The translations under genes and the position numbers were made by a program. The notes under the pieces are model-generated. The model worked only from the letters and a program-made list of their open reading frames with translations. It made no database searches and was not told the DNA's origin. From Actinoallomurus sp963823735 (GTDB lineage Bacteria > Actinomycetota > Actinomycetes > Streptosporangiales > Streptosporangiaceae), in assembly GCA_963823735.1 (NCBI GenBank), contig CAWGMO010000003.1, forward strand, positions 1,302,001-1,366,000: a DNA stretch of 64,000 nt, in the 5' to 3' direction. Position 1 is the first letter of the stretch, and each line of letters opens with the position of its first letter. Positions 56,075 through 64,000 of this stretch are shown here, one piece after another.

Positions 56075-57792
56075 CGGCGCTCCTTGAACACGGGATGGCT
56101 CTCACCCTCGTCCGGGTGGACGAAGGCGGCGTACAGCGCGAGCCCGGCACGTGGCTCGGCGACGTCGTCGAGGCGGGCGTACATCCAGGGCCCTTCGGCC
56201 AGCTCGATCAGCGCGAGCGGCGCCGGAGCCCGCGTACGCGAGTGCGCGACCGCCCAGGAGACGAGCACGGCGTCCCCGCTCGCCTCGGCCCAGGCGAGGT
56301 CGTCGGATCCGCAGCCGGCGCAGCTCCCGGCGTCCGGCGCCAGCCACTCGCCGCACTCCGCGCAGCGCCGCACCATCAGCCGCTCCTCGGCGGCACCGTC
56401 GAAGAACCCGTCCGTACGCCCGTCGCGCCGGATCACCCCGATCCCGGCATCGGCGGGGGAGGAGGCACCGTCGGCCGTACGAACGGGATCCGGAGCTTCG
56501 AACCCCGCGGTGGGCGCGTCCGATGACACCCGCCGCGTCCCCGTAAGGGACCGGGCTTGACCGGCCTCGCCCGTCTCCGGCGTTCCGGCCGTACGGACCG
56601 TCGGGCGGGCATGGGGGGACGTGCGGGCGAGGCGGTCTCTGACGTGGGGGCTGACGATCAGGGTGGAGTGGTGGTCGAGGATGCCGCCGTTGCCGCTGAC
56701 GAGGATCACGTCGTTGTGCGGGACCTGGCGGCCGGCGCCCTGGCCGCGGGCCTGGATCACGGCTTCGGACAGCGGGGTCATTCCCCACATGTAGTACGCG
56801 GACAGCTGGCCGCCGCCCGTGTTCGTCGGCAGGGAGCCGCCGGGGGCCAGCGCGCCGCTCGCGGCGAACGCGCCGCCCTCGCCCTTGGCACAGAACCCGT
56901 AGTCCTCCAGCGAGACCAGGGTCGTGAACGTGTAGCAGTCGTAGATCTGGCAGGCGGTGACCTCGTCCATCGTGATCCCGGCCATCTTGGCGGCGGCCGG
57001 GCCGGAGGTGGCGGCGCCCGTGGTCAGGCCGAACTCGCTGTCTCGCGCCATCCGGTGCCCCGGGTGGCCCTGGCCCCAGCCCCAGACGTGCACGGGCGGC
57101 CGCGGCAGGTCGCGGGCGCGTTCGGCGCTGGTGAGGATCACGGCGATGCCGCCGTTCGAGACGAGGCAGCAGTCGAGGAGGTGCAGGGGTTCGACGACCC
57201 AGCGGGAGCGCTGGTGGTCCTCCAGGGTGATCGGGTCGCGCATCTGCGCGAGCGGGTTGCGTTCCGCCCAGCGCCGGGTGCTGACGGCGACAGCGCCGAG
57301 CTGCTCGCTCGTCGTGCCGTACCGCGCCATGTGCCGCCGCGCGGCCAGCGCGTAGAAGGCGTTGACGCTCCGGAAGCCCAGTGCCGCGTTGAGCCCCCCG
57401 ATCCCGTACCACTCGGCGGCGTCACGCCCGTACGCCGACCCGGACGACTCCCGTGGCTTCAGCGGCGCGTCGGCGAACACGCAGGCGACCGCCGACGCGG
57501 CCCCGCAACCGATCATCGCCGCGGCGTACGACACCATCGCCCCCGCCGTGGCACCGAACGAGCTCATCTGGGTGAGCAGCCGAAGATCCCGCAGCCCCAG
57601 CGCCCCCGCGACCTCGATCCCGGGCGAACCGGACATGCCGGGGCTGACGATCAGCCCGTCGAGATCGTCGAGCGCGAGCCCGGCGTCCTGGGCGGCGAGG
57701 CGTACGGCATCGGCCGCGAGCCGCCGGGGGCTGCGCCCGTAGACCTTGCCGAGCTCGGTCATCCCCAGCCCGGCGATCGCCGCGTCAGCCAT
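56071..57792 (-). CDS. thiolase-fold protein fused to a DUF35 zinc-ribbon/OB domain (Ltp2-like aldolase candidate)
   Basis: The 573-residue protein joins two parts usually made separately. Residues ~1-380 are a thiolase-fold lipid-transfer-type domain (AAIAGLGMTELGKVYGRSP, CQIYDCYTFTTLVSLEDYG, GGGQLSAYYMWGMTPLSEAV). The usual catalytic Cys is absent (QMSSFGATAGAMV), and the GHP motif is replaced by YYMWG. After a ~70-residue Pro/Gly/Thr linker comes DUF35, with a zinc ribbon (RRCAECGEWL, CAGCGSDDL) and an OB-fold to the end. Steroid side-chain aldolases of the Ltp2 type also lack the Cys and need a DUF35 partner, so a retro-aldolase acting on acyl-CoA is likely. ATG 57792 is preferred. Confidence 0.88.
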   Translation of the reverse strand: MADAAIAGLGMTELGKVYGRSPRRLAADAVRLAAQDAGLALDDLDGLIVSPGMSGSPGIEVAGALGLRDLRLLTQMSSFGATAGAMVSYAAAMIGCGAASAVACVFADAPLKPRESSGSAYGRDAAEWYGIGGLNAALGFRSVNAFYALAARRHMARYGTTSEQLGAVAVSTRRWAERNPLAQMRDPITLEDHQRSRWVVEPLHLLDCCLVSNGGIAVILTSAERARDLPRPPVHVWGWGQGHPGHRMARDSEFGLTTGAATSGPAAAKMAGITMDEVTACQIYDCYTFTTLVSLEDYGFCAKGEGGAFAASGALAPGGSLPTNTGGGQLSAYYMWGMTPLSEAVIQARGQGAGRQVPHNDVILVSGNGGILDHHSTLIVSPHVRDRLARTSPHARPTVRTAGTPETGEAGQARSLTGTRRVSSDAPTAGFEAPDPVRTADGASSPADAGIGVIRRDGRTDGFFDGAAEERLMVRRCAECGEWLAPDAGSCAGCGSDDLAWAEASGDAVLVSWAVAHSRTRAPAPLALIELAEGPWMYARLDDVAEPRAGLALYAAFVHPDEGESHPVFKERR

Positions 57793-57874
57793 CACGTGCC
57801 GCCGAACAAGCGTTCTCCACGCGACCCACGGTACCGAATCGGATTCGGATCCGGCCAGGGTGAGTCGCGGCCGA

Positions 57875-58846
57875 TCAGGGGCGGACGCCGACCTCCGCGT
57901 GCGCGGTTCCGTCGAGCCGCCACCGGCGTTCGGTCTCCCAGTCCCGTCCCGCGCGGCGCAGCAACGTGATCGTCGCGTCGGCACGCGCGCTGTTGTGGCA
58001 GACGGGCGTGCTCCCGTCCGGATCGGCGTAGTCGACCGAGATCGTCTCGCCGGGCGGCAGGGTCACCTCGACCCGGATCATCCGGCCGCCGGCGCGCCCC
58101 TCGACCGTCCAGGACGGCAGGCCGATCCGCGCGCGCATCCGGAGCGAGGCCAGCAGCGGGTCCCCGGCGGGCCACTCGACGCCGTCCGTACGCAGGCGCA
58201 GGAGAGGGAGCGGCCGCAGCCGGTTCATCACGCGTCGCGTCGACACCGCGGCCACCACCTCGCAGACGTCGCCGCCGCCCAGGTCGGCGTGCAGCCACGC
58301 CCAGCGCTCGCCGTTGCCGTGCCCGTAGATCCGCGCCGTTCCACCGGGAGCGCCCGTGAGGTCGAGGACGCGGTCGCCGCACCGCACCACGCCGTCGTAC
58401 GCGGCGGTCGGCGCGGGCACGATCTGGGCGGCCGGCAGCAGCCCCGAGCGCCACGCCCAGCGCGGGAACGTGTACAGGGGAGCGCCGCCGCCGGACGCGG
58501 TCAGGTCCCAGGACAGGTCCCCGGCCCGTCCGCGCAGGCTCGACGGGGTCACCTCGGCGCTCGCGCAGGCGTACGCGGCGGACGGGACCCATTCGTCGGG
58601 GCCGAACCGGCCGAGTACCGGCGCCTCGCCGGGCGGGAACAGCACGGCCCAGCCGAGGGCGCGCGAGCCCCCGCCGCTGAGGGCGAGGTGCTCGTGGTGC
58701 AGCCACAGGCCGGTACCCGTGGCGGGGTCGGTGAGCGTGGTGTACCAGACCTCCAGCCGCCCGGCCTGCCCGCGCCAGCGCGGCCGGAACAGCTCGTCGG
58801 CCTGGGATGACGTCGCCTCGCCGGGGTTCGCCCGCCGTGCGCTCAT
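57875..58846 (-). CDS. uncharacterised beta-rich protein, lipocalin-like (AttH/CrtC-type) candidate
   Basis: The 323-residue product (ATG 58846, GAGGG upstream; an in-frame start at 58921 is possible) is beta-rich, without signal or membrane segments. It starts ELFRPRWRGQAGRLEVWYTT and has GLWLHHEHLALSGG, LGRFGPDEW, LSWDLTASGGGAPLYTFPRW, GTARIYGHGNGERWAWLHAD and a C-terminal half with SVDYADPDGSTPVCHNS. The GxGNxERWAW segment and overall order recall the two-domain lipocalin-like AttH/CrtC/Svf1 group, which binds or converts hydrophobic molecules. The assignment is tentative. Confidence 0.6.
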   Translation of the reverse strand: MSARRANPGEATSSQADELFRPRWRGQAGRLEVWYTTLTDPATGTGLWLHHEHLALSGGGSRALGWAVLFPPGEAPVLGRFGPDEWVPSAAYACASAEVTPSSLRGRAGDLSWDLTASGGGAPLYTFPRWAWRSGLLPAAQIVPAPTAAYDGVVRCGDRVLDLTGAPGGTARIYGHGNGERWAWLHADLGGGDVCEVVAAVSTRRVMNRLRPLPLLRLRTDGVEWPAGDPLLASLRMRARIGLPSWTVEGRAGGRMIRVEVTLPPGETISVDYADPDGSTPVCHNSARADATITLLRRAGRDWETERRWRLDGTAHAEVGVRP

Positions 58847-58963
58847 GCCCGGTGCCCTCGCGTGCCGCGGATGATCAGGACGCCGTGCATCGAAGCTCCT
58901 CGTCGTGTCCGGCGTGACCACCGGAGCGTCGCGTCACCGGCGCCGCGGAGTCAAGGGGATTCG

Positions 58964-60940
58964 TCACCAGGTGCCGGTGAGGCGCTCCCCGCCGTGGAGC
59001 CGGATCGTCTCGAGGAGGCCGTCGCCGTCGACGAAGTGGAAGCGGCCGAACAGCCGGTACACCTGGGACCCTTCCTGCTTGGCGGCCGGCCGCGCGCCGA
59101 ACAGCCTGACGAAGTCGTCCGCCCCCGGCACGCCCAGCCGCGCGGAGAGTGCCCGGTCGAGGCCGCTGCCGTCGAGAACGAACGCGTCGACCTCGTCCCA
59201 TGCCAGCCTGGCGGAGCGTTTGTGATCCGCCTGGAAGACCATGCCGTCCGCACGGATCTCGACGTGGGTGACGAACCTGCCCTTCGGCACTTCGACCGTT
59301 CCGCCCAGTGCCGCCATCCAGGCCAGGACGAGGAGGAAAACCGTCAGGATCACCCACCACCCGCTCCACAGGCAGAACGTGACGCCGCACGCCACGAGCG
59401 TCGCGGAGGAGAACATCATCATCCCCGCGCCGTTGCGGACGTCGACCGCCATCCGTCGGATGGTCCGCGCCGTGAACGCGAGCGATACCACCGAGACGCC
59501 CAGTGCCGAGGTGAAGAGCAGCCGCAGCCCGCTCAGCGCCTCCCCGTGGAACGGCCGGAAGAGGTGCGGGATCAGCAGCAGAACGGCGATCGTCGCGAAG
59601 ACCGACGTGGTCCTCCTCCAGCGCCAGAGCGTCCGCAGGACGCCCGTGTTCGCGGCATTGAAGATCGCGGTGGGCGGCGCGGGATCGGGGACCGCCGGTG
59701 GTTCGGGCGCGGTGGTCTCCGGAACCGCGATGGTCTCCGGAACGAGGACCGGCTCTTCGGCGGTGATCTCCTCGGGGACCGGCGCCGCGGCCGGCGGGTC
59801 GTGGGCGTCCGCGCGCCGCGCCAGGTCGAACGCGTGGAGCACGGCGCCGTGCACGACCGCCAGCTCCGGGTCGTCGACGCGCAGCACGGAGACGAGGCCA
59901 CGAGACGAACGTTGAGCGATCATCTCGCCCACCGCGGGCAGCCGGACGCTGCCGCCGACGGGGACGACGCCGTCGATGTCGTCCCAGGTCATTCCCTGTG
60001 TGTCGAGCACACGCTCGCATTCGTCGAGCGTCTCGCCGATCAGCGGCGCGAGCCGCTCGGTCAGTTCGCCGGCCGTGAGAACGAAGTCGACATCCCACCC
60101 CAACCCGGTCAGCACGCCCTCATAGCGGTCCCGGGAGGACAGGAACCACTTGGCCTTCTCGCAGGTGTCCCGCAGTTGCAGCCTGCGGGACAGGATCTGG
60201 ATGTCCGACGTCTCGCCCTCCATGAGCTCCCGCCACCGCTCCGGGTAGCGCTCGCGGACCAGGCTCATGATCCGCTGGTCGAACTCCGCGCCGCCGATGG
60301 CGGGGAGTCCACCGGCCTCGCCCAGGACCTCGAAGTCGAGCCCGCTACGGCCGCGTACGACGGCGCAGTCGAAGGTGCCGCCGCCGAGGTCGTAGATGAG
60401 CAGGGTGCGTTCCCGCCGGCCGAGCTGCTCCTGCGCGGCGTACGCCACCGCGGCCACCGGCTCGGTGATCAGCCGTACGGTCTCGCGGGCGAAACCCGCC
60501 AGATCCGCCGCTTCGAGCATGAGGTCGCGTTCGCCGGCCTTCCAGGAGGCGGGCACGGTCAGGACGACGAGGCCCGGGCGTTCGGGGACGGCGTGCTCGG
60601 CCGCCTGCCTGAGGACCCTCAGCACCTCCGCCACCAGCTTGTACGCGCGGTGGCTGGGGCCACGCCGCGGATCGTCCGCCTTCTCGGCGGGAAAGTGGTA
60701 TCGCACCGGGTCGGCGATGTCCCGTTTGAAGTCCTGGCGGTACCAGGCGGGCCGCAGCAGCTTCATCTGGGTGGCGACGCTGCCGACCTCCATCGTGCCG
60801 TCCGGGCTCAGGCACACCGCCGACGGAACCTCATAGGAGCTGTTGACGGGGTTGCGGACCCGTATCACCCGTCCGCCGGGCCGGCCGATCATGATCGACG
60901 AGTTCGAGGTGCCGAAGTCGACCCCGTAGACGAGCGTCAC
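58964..60940 (-). CDS. membrane-anchored Hsp70-family protein
   Basis: The 658-residue protein begins with a complete Hsp70 ATPase domain (~1-385): LVYGVDFGTSNSSIMIG, PSAVCLSPDG, LLIYDLGGGTFDCAVV, IGGAEFDQRIM and VVPVGGSVRLPAVGEMI. The substrate-binding domain of DnaK is missing. Instead there is a Pro/Glu-rich linker, about four transmembrane helices (~440-545; e.g. VFATIAVLLLIPHLF, WWVILTVFLLVLAW) and a ~110-residue cytoplasmic C-terminal domain that looks like a PH-like or bPH fold (FVTHVEIRADGMVFQ). GTG 60940 has a GGAGG site. It follows the dynamin-like gene by 21 bp, so the Hsp70, GTPase and GrpE-like genes form one operon. Confidence 0.92.
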   Translation of the reverse strand: MTLVYGVDFGTSNSSIMIGRPGGRVIRVRNPVNSSYEVPSAVCLSPDGTMEVGSVATQMKLLRPAWYRQDFKRDIADPVRYHFPAEKADDPRRGPSHRAYKLVAEVLRVLRQAAEHAVPERPGLVVLTVPASWKAGERDLMLEAADLAGFARETVRLITEPVAAVAYAAQEQLGRRERTLLIYDLGGGTFDCAVVRGRSGLDFEVLGEAGGLPAIGGAEFDQRIMSLVRERYPERWRELMEGETSDIQILSRRLQLRDTCEKAKWFLSSRDRYEGVLTGLGWDVDFVLTAGELTERLAPLIGETLDECERVLDTQGMTWDDIDGVVPVGGSVRLPAVGEMIAQRSSRGLVSVLRVDDPELAVVHGAVLHAFDLARRADAHDPPAAAPVPEEITAEEPVLVPETIAVPETTAPEPPAVPDPAPPTAIFNAANTGVLRTLWRWRRTTSVFATIAVLLLIPHLFRPFHGEALSGLRLLFTSALGVSVVSLAFTARTIRRMAVDVRNGAGMMMFSSATLVACGVTFCLWSGWWVILTVFLLVLAWMAALGGTVEVPKGRFVTHVEIRADGMVFQADHKRSARLAWDEVDAFVLDGSGLDRALSARLGVPGADDFVRLFGARPAAKQEGSQVYRLFGRFHFVDGDGLLETIRLHGGERLTGTW

Positions 60941-60961
60941 GCCTGTCCTCCGCTTTCGTCC

Positions 60962-62818
60962 TCAGCCGAGCGCATCGATCTGGGTCTCGATGGCCTTGAT
61001 ACGACCGCGTATCCCGGCCACCCAGGCCAGGCGGGTCTCCAGCTCGGTACGCCGCCGGTCCCGCTGGTGTTCGGTGGAGTTCCGGAGGTCCTCAAGGGCG
61101 CCGACCGACTCCGCCAGGGACTCACGGGCGGCGGTGATCTCGTCGTCGAACCCCTTGAGCAGCAGGCTCTCGGTCGCGTCCACCGACTCCTCGAAGGTGC
61201 GGCGCGCACGCTCGGCCTTGCGCTCCAGGACCGGAAGGATCAGCGACTCCAGCAGCTCGGCGCGTTTGCCGCGCTGTTCCCGCCGGGCCTGCTCGGCGTG
61301 CTCGCGAAGCCCGGTGAACAGGCCGATCACGTTGCCGACGAGGCCGCCGACCACTCCGGCCGAGGTGCCGATGCCCGGGACGATCAGCCCTCCGATGGCG
61401 GCGCCGATGGCCGCGCCCGCGCCACTGCCCGAGGCGGCACCGGCGAGCGCGAGCTTCAGGCGCCCCTCGGTGGGGCGCGGTGTGAGGATGACCTCCGGTA
61501 CGTCGACCGACACCTGGAATTCGGGGACGGCGACCGTGGTCGCGGAGATCGGCAGCCGGGTTCGCCCGGACACCGCGCCGGCCGCGCGCCCGGCGGCCTC
61601 GTCCAGGCTCCGCTGCGAGCGGTCCAGGATGTCCACGAGGGAGGCGGCGGTCTCGCGTACGAGCGCGTGGGGGTCGGTGACGGCCTCGTCGGTGCCGGCG
61701 CGCGCGACGAAGGTTCGCAGGAGCCCCTCACAGTCGTCGCGCAGTTGTTCCTTGATCGGGCCGGCCGCCGTACGGAACGCCGTGGCCAGCTCGCCGCGCC
61801 ACCCGGCCGAGCCCTCGGCGAGCCGTTCGGCCTCGGTACGGGCGCCCGCGAGTTCGCGGTGCACCTCTTCGAGGGCGCCGGTACGGGCCAGCGCGATTCT
61901 CCCGTTGACGAACGGCGCGGCCATCGCGGTCACCACGTCGTCCAGGACGCCACGAGCGTGGCTGAGCCTGGTCGCTCCCCAGGTCGTCGCGAGGCGTTCC
62001 CACAGGAGCTCCTGGAGCACCGGGAAGCCCGAGAGCCGGATCAGCTCCGCGTCCCCGGCCGTGATCCCCTCACGTTTACGCCGGGAGGAGACACCGACGA
62101 CCATGACCTCGTCCAGAGGCCGGCCCGTCACCTTCGCGATGCGCTCCCGCGCCACGGCGACCTCGACCTCGGGCCCCGGGTCGAACAGCTTGTCGATCTT
62201 GGTGAGGGCGGTGATCACCACACCGCACTTGTCCATCGCGTCCTTGAGATAGGACAGCTCGCTCGTGCTCATGCGCTCGTCGGCGGCGCCGACGAACACC
62301 ACGGCGTCGGCCTTGGACAGGAACGCGTAGGTGGCGGTCGCGTGCTCGATGTTCAGGCTGCCGATGCCCGGGGTGTCGACCAGGACCAGCCCGCGCCGCA
62401 ACCCCTCGATCGGCGCGGTCAGCCGGACCAGGACGACGCCCTTGGCGTTGCCCGGGTTGCTCCGCTCCGTGACGAAGTCGGCGACCCGGTCGACCGGGAT
62501 CTCGCGCTCGCTCGGCCCCGCGGATCCGCCGAGGTGGACGGTCGCCGTCTCCTCGGGCCCCCACCGGAGTTCGGTCACGACGGAGGTGGTGACGTCGAGG
62601 TCGACGGGGAAGAGGCCGGGACGCTCCACCAGCGCGTTGAGGAGGCTGGACTTCCCGCGGCTGAACTCCCCGCAGACGACGATGACGCAGCCGGACCTGA
62701 GCTCCTCCCCGCTCGCGGCCAGCATCCGTCGCTGGGAGGACGTGAGGTGGACCTCCGCGAGCTCGTCGTGGATCGCCAGAACGCCGGAGCGCAGCGCCTC
62801 GAATCTCTCGTGGTTCAC
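60962..62818 (-). CDS. dynamin-like GTPase
   Basis: The 618-residue protein is a bacterial dynamin-family GTPase: G1 VVCGEFSRGKSSLLNAL (~48-64), the switch LDVTTSVVTELRWG, G3 VLVDTPGIGS, G4 TALTKIDKLFD, then long helical stalk regions. Around residues 450-500 a Gly/Ala/Ile-rich hydrophobic hairpin (GAAIGAAIGGLIVPGIGTSA, followed by VVGGLVGNVIGLF) could insert into the membrane as a paddle. The last ~110 residues are coiled coil. Such proteins remodel or repair membranes (e.g. DynA, IniA). GTG 62818 overlaps the stop of the GrpE-like gene (GTGA). Confidence 0.93.
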   Translation of the reverse strand: MNHERFEALRSGVLAIHDELAEVHLTSSQRRMLAASGEELRSGCVIVVCGEFSRGKSSLLNALVERPGLFPVDLDVTTSVVTELRWGPEETATVHLGGSAGPSEREIPVDRVADFVTERSNPGNAKGVVLVRLTAPIEGLRRGLVLVDTPGIGSLNIEHATATYAFLSKADAVVFVGAADERMSTSELSYLKDAMDKCGVVITALTKIDKLFDPGPEVEVAVARERIAKVTGRPLDEVMVVGVSSRRKREGITAGDAELIRLSGFPVLQELLWERLATTWGATRLSHARGVLDDVVTAMAAPFVNGRIALARTGALEEVHRELAGARTEAERLAEGSAGWRGELATAFRTAAGPIKEQLRDDCEGLLRTFVARAGTDEAVTDPHALVRETAASLVDILDRSQRSLDEAAGRAAGAVSGRTRLPISATTVAVPEFQVSVDVPEVILTPRPTEGRLKLALAGAASGSGAGAAIGAAIGGLIVPGIGTSAGVVGGLVGNVIGLFTGLREHAEQARREQRGKRAELLESLILPVLERKAERARRTFEESVDATESLLLKGFDDEITAARESLAESVGALEDLRNSTEHQRDRRRTELETRLAWVAGIRGRIKAIETQIDALG

Positions 62819-63396
62819 CGCTCACCCGCCCGCACGTACGCGACCACCTGCTGGGGCCGCACCACCTCGTCTCGCCATTCGTAGCCGGGGCGCACCGTCT
62901 CCGCGATGTGGTCGGCGTGCTCGTCGCCGGGTGCGGGGCGTACTCCGACGACCTCGTGCCGCGACGGGTTCACCTGCCCCGCCTCCTGGATCCGTGCGAC
63001 CTCACACCCGGTCAGCATGTCGGCGACACGCTCCTCCAGCCATCGGGTCACGGCGGTCCGGTCGCCGGGGACGAGGACGGCGAGCCGGTCCGCGACCTCG
63101 ATCAGCTCGTGGGCGATCGGCGGTGGGCTCGCGCGTTCGCCGGCCGGCTCCGGCGGGCGGACCGCCGGGCGTTCCTCCTGGAGCGCGGAGATCCGTCGTT
63201 CGTCCGCGTGGATCCGTTCGGCGGCGTCGGCCAGTGAGGTGCGCGCGGCCTCCAGCAGGTCCTGGGCGCTGAGCTGCTCCCAGTCGCCGGGAACCCGCCC
63301 GCCGGTGAGCTCCGCCGCGCGTACGGCGACGTCCAGGGCCAGCCGCCGGGTGCTGTCCCCGGCGAGCCGCCGCCGTGCGGTGTCCTTCAGTCCCAT
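62815..63396 (-). CDS. GrpE-like nucleotide exchange factor
   Basis: The 193-residue protein has a helical N-terminal half with a coiled stretch (AAERIHADERRISALQEE) and a C-terminal part that follows the GrpE beta-domain pattern: VARIQEAGQVNPSRHEVVGV and RPGYEWRDEVVRPQQVVAYV, which matches GrpE's FDPxxHEAV and GYxxxxRVLRPAxVxV. It should release ADP from the Hsp70-like protein in the same operon. ATG 63396 is chosen because AGGAGAG lies 7 bp upstream; ATG 63423 overlaps the upstream stop. It is not the housekeeping GrpE, which would pair with dnaK. Confidence 0.8.
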   Translation of the reverse strand: MGLKDTARRRLAGDSTRRLALDVAVRAAELTGGRVPGDWEQLSAQDLLEAARTSLADAAERIHADERRISALQEERPAVRPPEPAGERASPPPIAHELIEVADRLAVLVPGDRTAVTRWLEERVADMLTGCEVARIQEAGQVNPSRHEVVGVRPAPGDEHADHIAETVRPGYEWRDEVVRPQQVVAYVRAGER

Positions 63397-63419
63397 CGCG
63401 TCTCTCCTCGCCAATTCCG

Positions 63420-64000
63420 TCATTCCGTCATTTCGAGAAGGTCCTGGGCCGCCGCGACCTGCTGGGAGACGCGGTCGTAGCCGCGCAGCACGGTACGGGC
63501 GGCCTCCCGGCTCCGGCGCCCCAGCATCGGGTCGTTCGACCGCATCGCCCAGTAGCGGACGCGCCTGGCCGCCTCGGCCGCCATCGCGGGGAGCGTCGCC
63601 TCGCCGGGGGAGAGCCCCAGACGGTGCGCGCAGTGCGTCCCCTTCTCACCGGTCACCTCCAGGAGGTGCTCGACCTCGGTGGGGGACAGGTCCGTGAGCT
63701 GGCCGCGGTAGTACGCCGAGAGCGCGGCGAGCTCCGCGAAGCCCTGCTCGGATCGCTCCAGCTCCTCGATCCGCCGCCCGACGGCCTCGACACTCCGCGC
63801 CAGCGCGGGGTCGGGGTTCTCCGTGCGTTCGGCGAGGGCCGAGCGTACGGAGCGGACGGCCTGGTTCAGCTTGATCAGGTTCGCCCGGTCGCCGAAGTGG
63901 CTCATCACCAGGGTGCGGAGATCGTCCATTCCGCTCTCGGCGACGAGATGGGCGCGCAGCTCCTCCTCACCGAGGCCGTCGCGCAGGGCCTCGCACGCGA
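63420..64000 (-). CDS. helical protein of the Hsp70/dynamin operon, 5' end outside window
   Basis: The frame is open at the window edge, so the true start lies beyond 64000. The visible 193 residues are mostly helical and charged, with LIKLNQAVRSVRSALAER, ALARSVEAVGRRIEELERSE, SAYYRGQLTDLSPTEVEHLL and RVRYWAMRSNDPMLGRRSRE. No catalytic motif or membrane segment is visible, and I do not recognise a family. Its stop overlaps the possible upstream ATG of the GrpE-like gene, so it belongs to the same operon. It might be an adaptor or a scaffold, but that is only context. Confidence 0.75.
   Translation of the reverse strand, partial: ACEALRDGLGEEELRAHLVAESGMDDLRTLVMSHFGDRANLIKLNQAVRSVRSALAERTENPDPALARSVEAVGRRIEELERSEQGFAELAALSAYYRGQLTDLSPTEVEHLLEVTGEKGTHCAHRLGLSPGEATLPAMAAEAARRVRYWAMRSNDPMLGRRSREAARTVLRGYDRVSQQVAAAQDLLEMTE

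Noticed and set aside
58862..62884. Plus-strand frame of over 1300 codons opposite the Hsp70 and dynamin genes
   Set aside because: Its composition is Arg/Gly/Pro/Asp-rich without domains, and it mirrors the real genes on the other strand.

Overview
The window is a chromosomal segment of a high-GC actinobacterium. The evidence is the dense GC-rich coding with many GTG/TTG starts, the very short leaders, and a gene order (hisI, trp genes, lgt, gltBD, pyk, ANTAR regulator, liv transporter, polA, rpsA, coaE, uvrB) that I know from Streptomyces-type chromosomes. The genus cannot be fixed from this sequence; a member of Streptosporangiales or a relative is a reasonable guess.

Layout. 1-2.5 kb: a heterodimeric ABC exporter, cut by the window edge; its second half carries several frameshifts. 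2.9-3.1 kb: a cold-shock gene. 3.3-11.1 kb: the hisI/trp region (broken hisI, trp-associated membrane protein, broken response regulator, DUF2752, trpC, trpB, trpA), followed by a MauE/DsbA-like redox pair and lgt. 11.1-18.1 kb: a VIT-like transporter, three paralogous single-pass membrane proteins of unknown function, a bpsA-like methyltransferase-fold gene on the minus strand, and two repeat-rich non-coding stretches. 18.3-24.4 kb: glutamate synthase gltB (frameshifted) and gltD. 24.5-30.2 kb: a secreted Gly/Asn-rich protein, YceI, a beta-propeller/phosphoesterase pair, a PfpI-like protein and an AraC-type regulator. 30.3-38.6 kb: pyk, a frameshifted HTH/LAGLIDADG gene, an unusual short tRNA with a Leu (CAA) anticodon, an ANTAR response regulator and the complete livKHMGF operon. 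38.7-52.2 kb: a DUF4352 lipoprotein, a strongly folded intergenic element, a thioesterase, polA, a polysaccharide deacetylase, rpsA, a membrane protein with a degenerate EEP domain, a GNAT, coaE, a TetR/enoyl-CoA hydratase pair and uvrB. 52.2-53.6 kb: repeat-rich DNA without convincing genes. 53.6-57.8 kb: a second csp gene and a minus-strand acyl-CoA block ending in a thiolase-DUF35 fusion. 57.9-64 kb: a lipocalin-like protein and a minus-strand operon coding for a membrane-anchored Hsp70, a dynamin-like GTPase, a GrpE-like protein and a helical protein that runs off the window.

Two general points. First, at least five genes, including core ones (hisI, gltB), carry single-base insertions or deletions, which looks more like base-calling or assembly error than gene decay. 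Second, at least ten genes have a TAnnnT-like -10 box ending 6-8 nt before the start codon, which implies leaderless transcription and helps to fix the starts. The best candidates for undescribed biology are the Hsp70/dynamin/GrpE-like operon, the three-member membrane-protein family, the thiolase-DUF35 fusion, the folded element at 39.3 kb, and the short tRNA with its HTH/LAGLIDADG neighbour.
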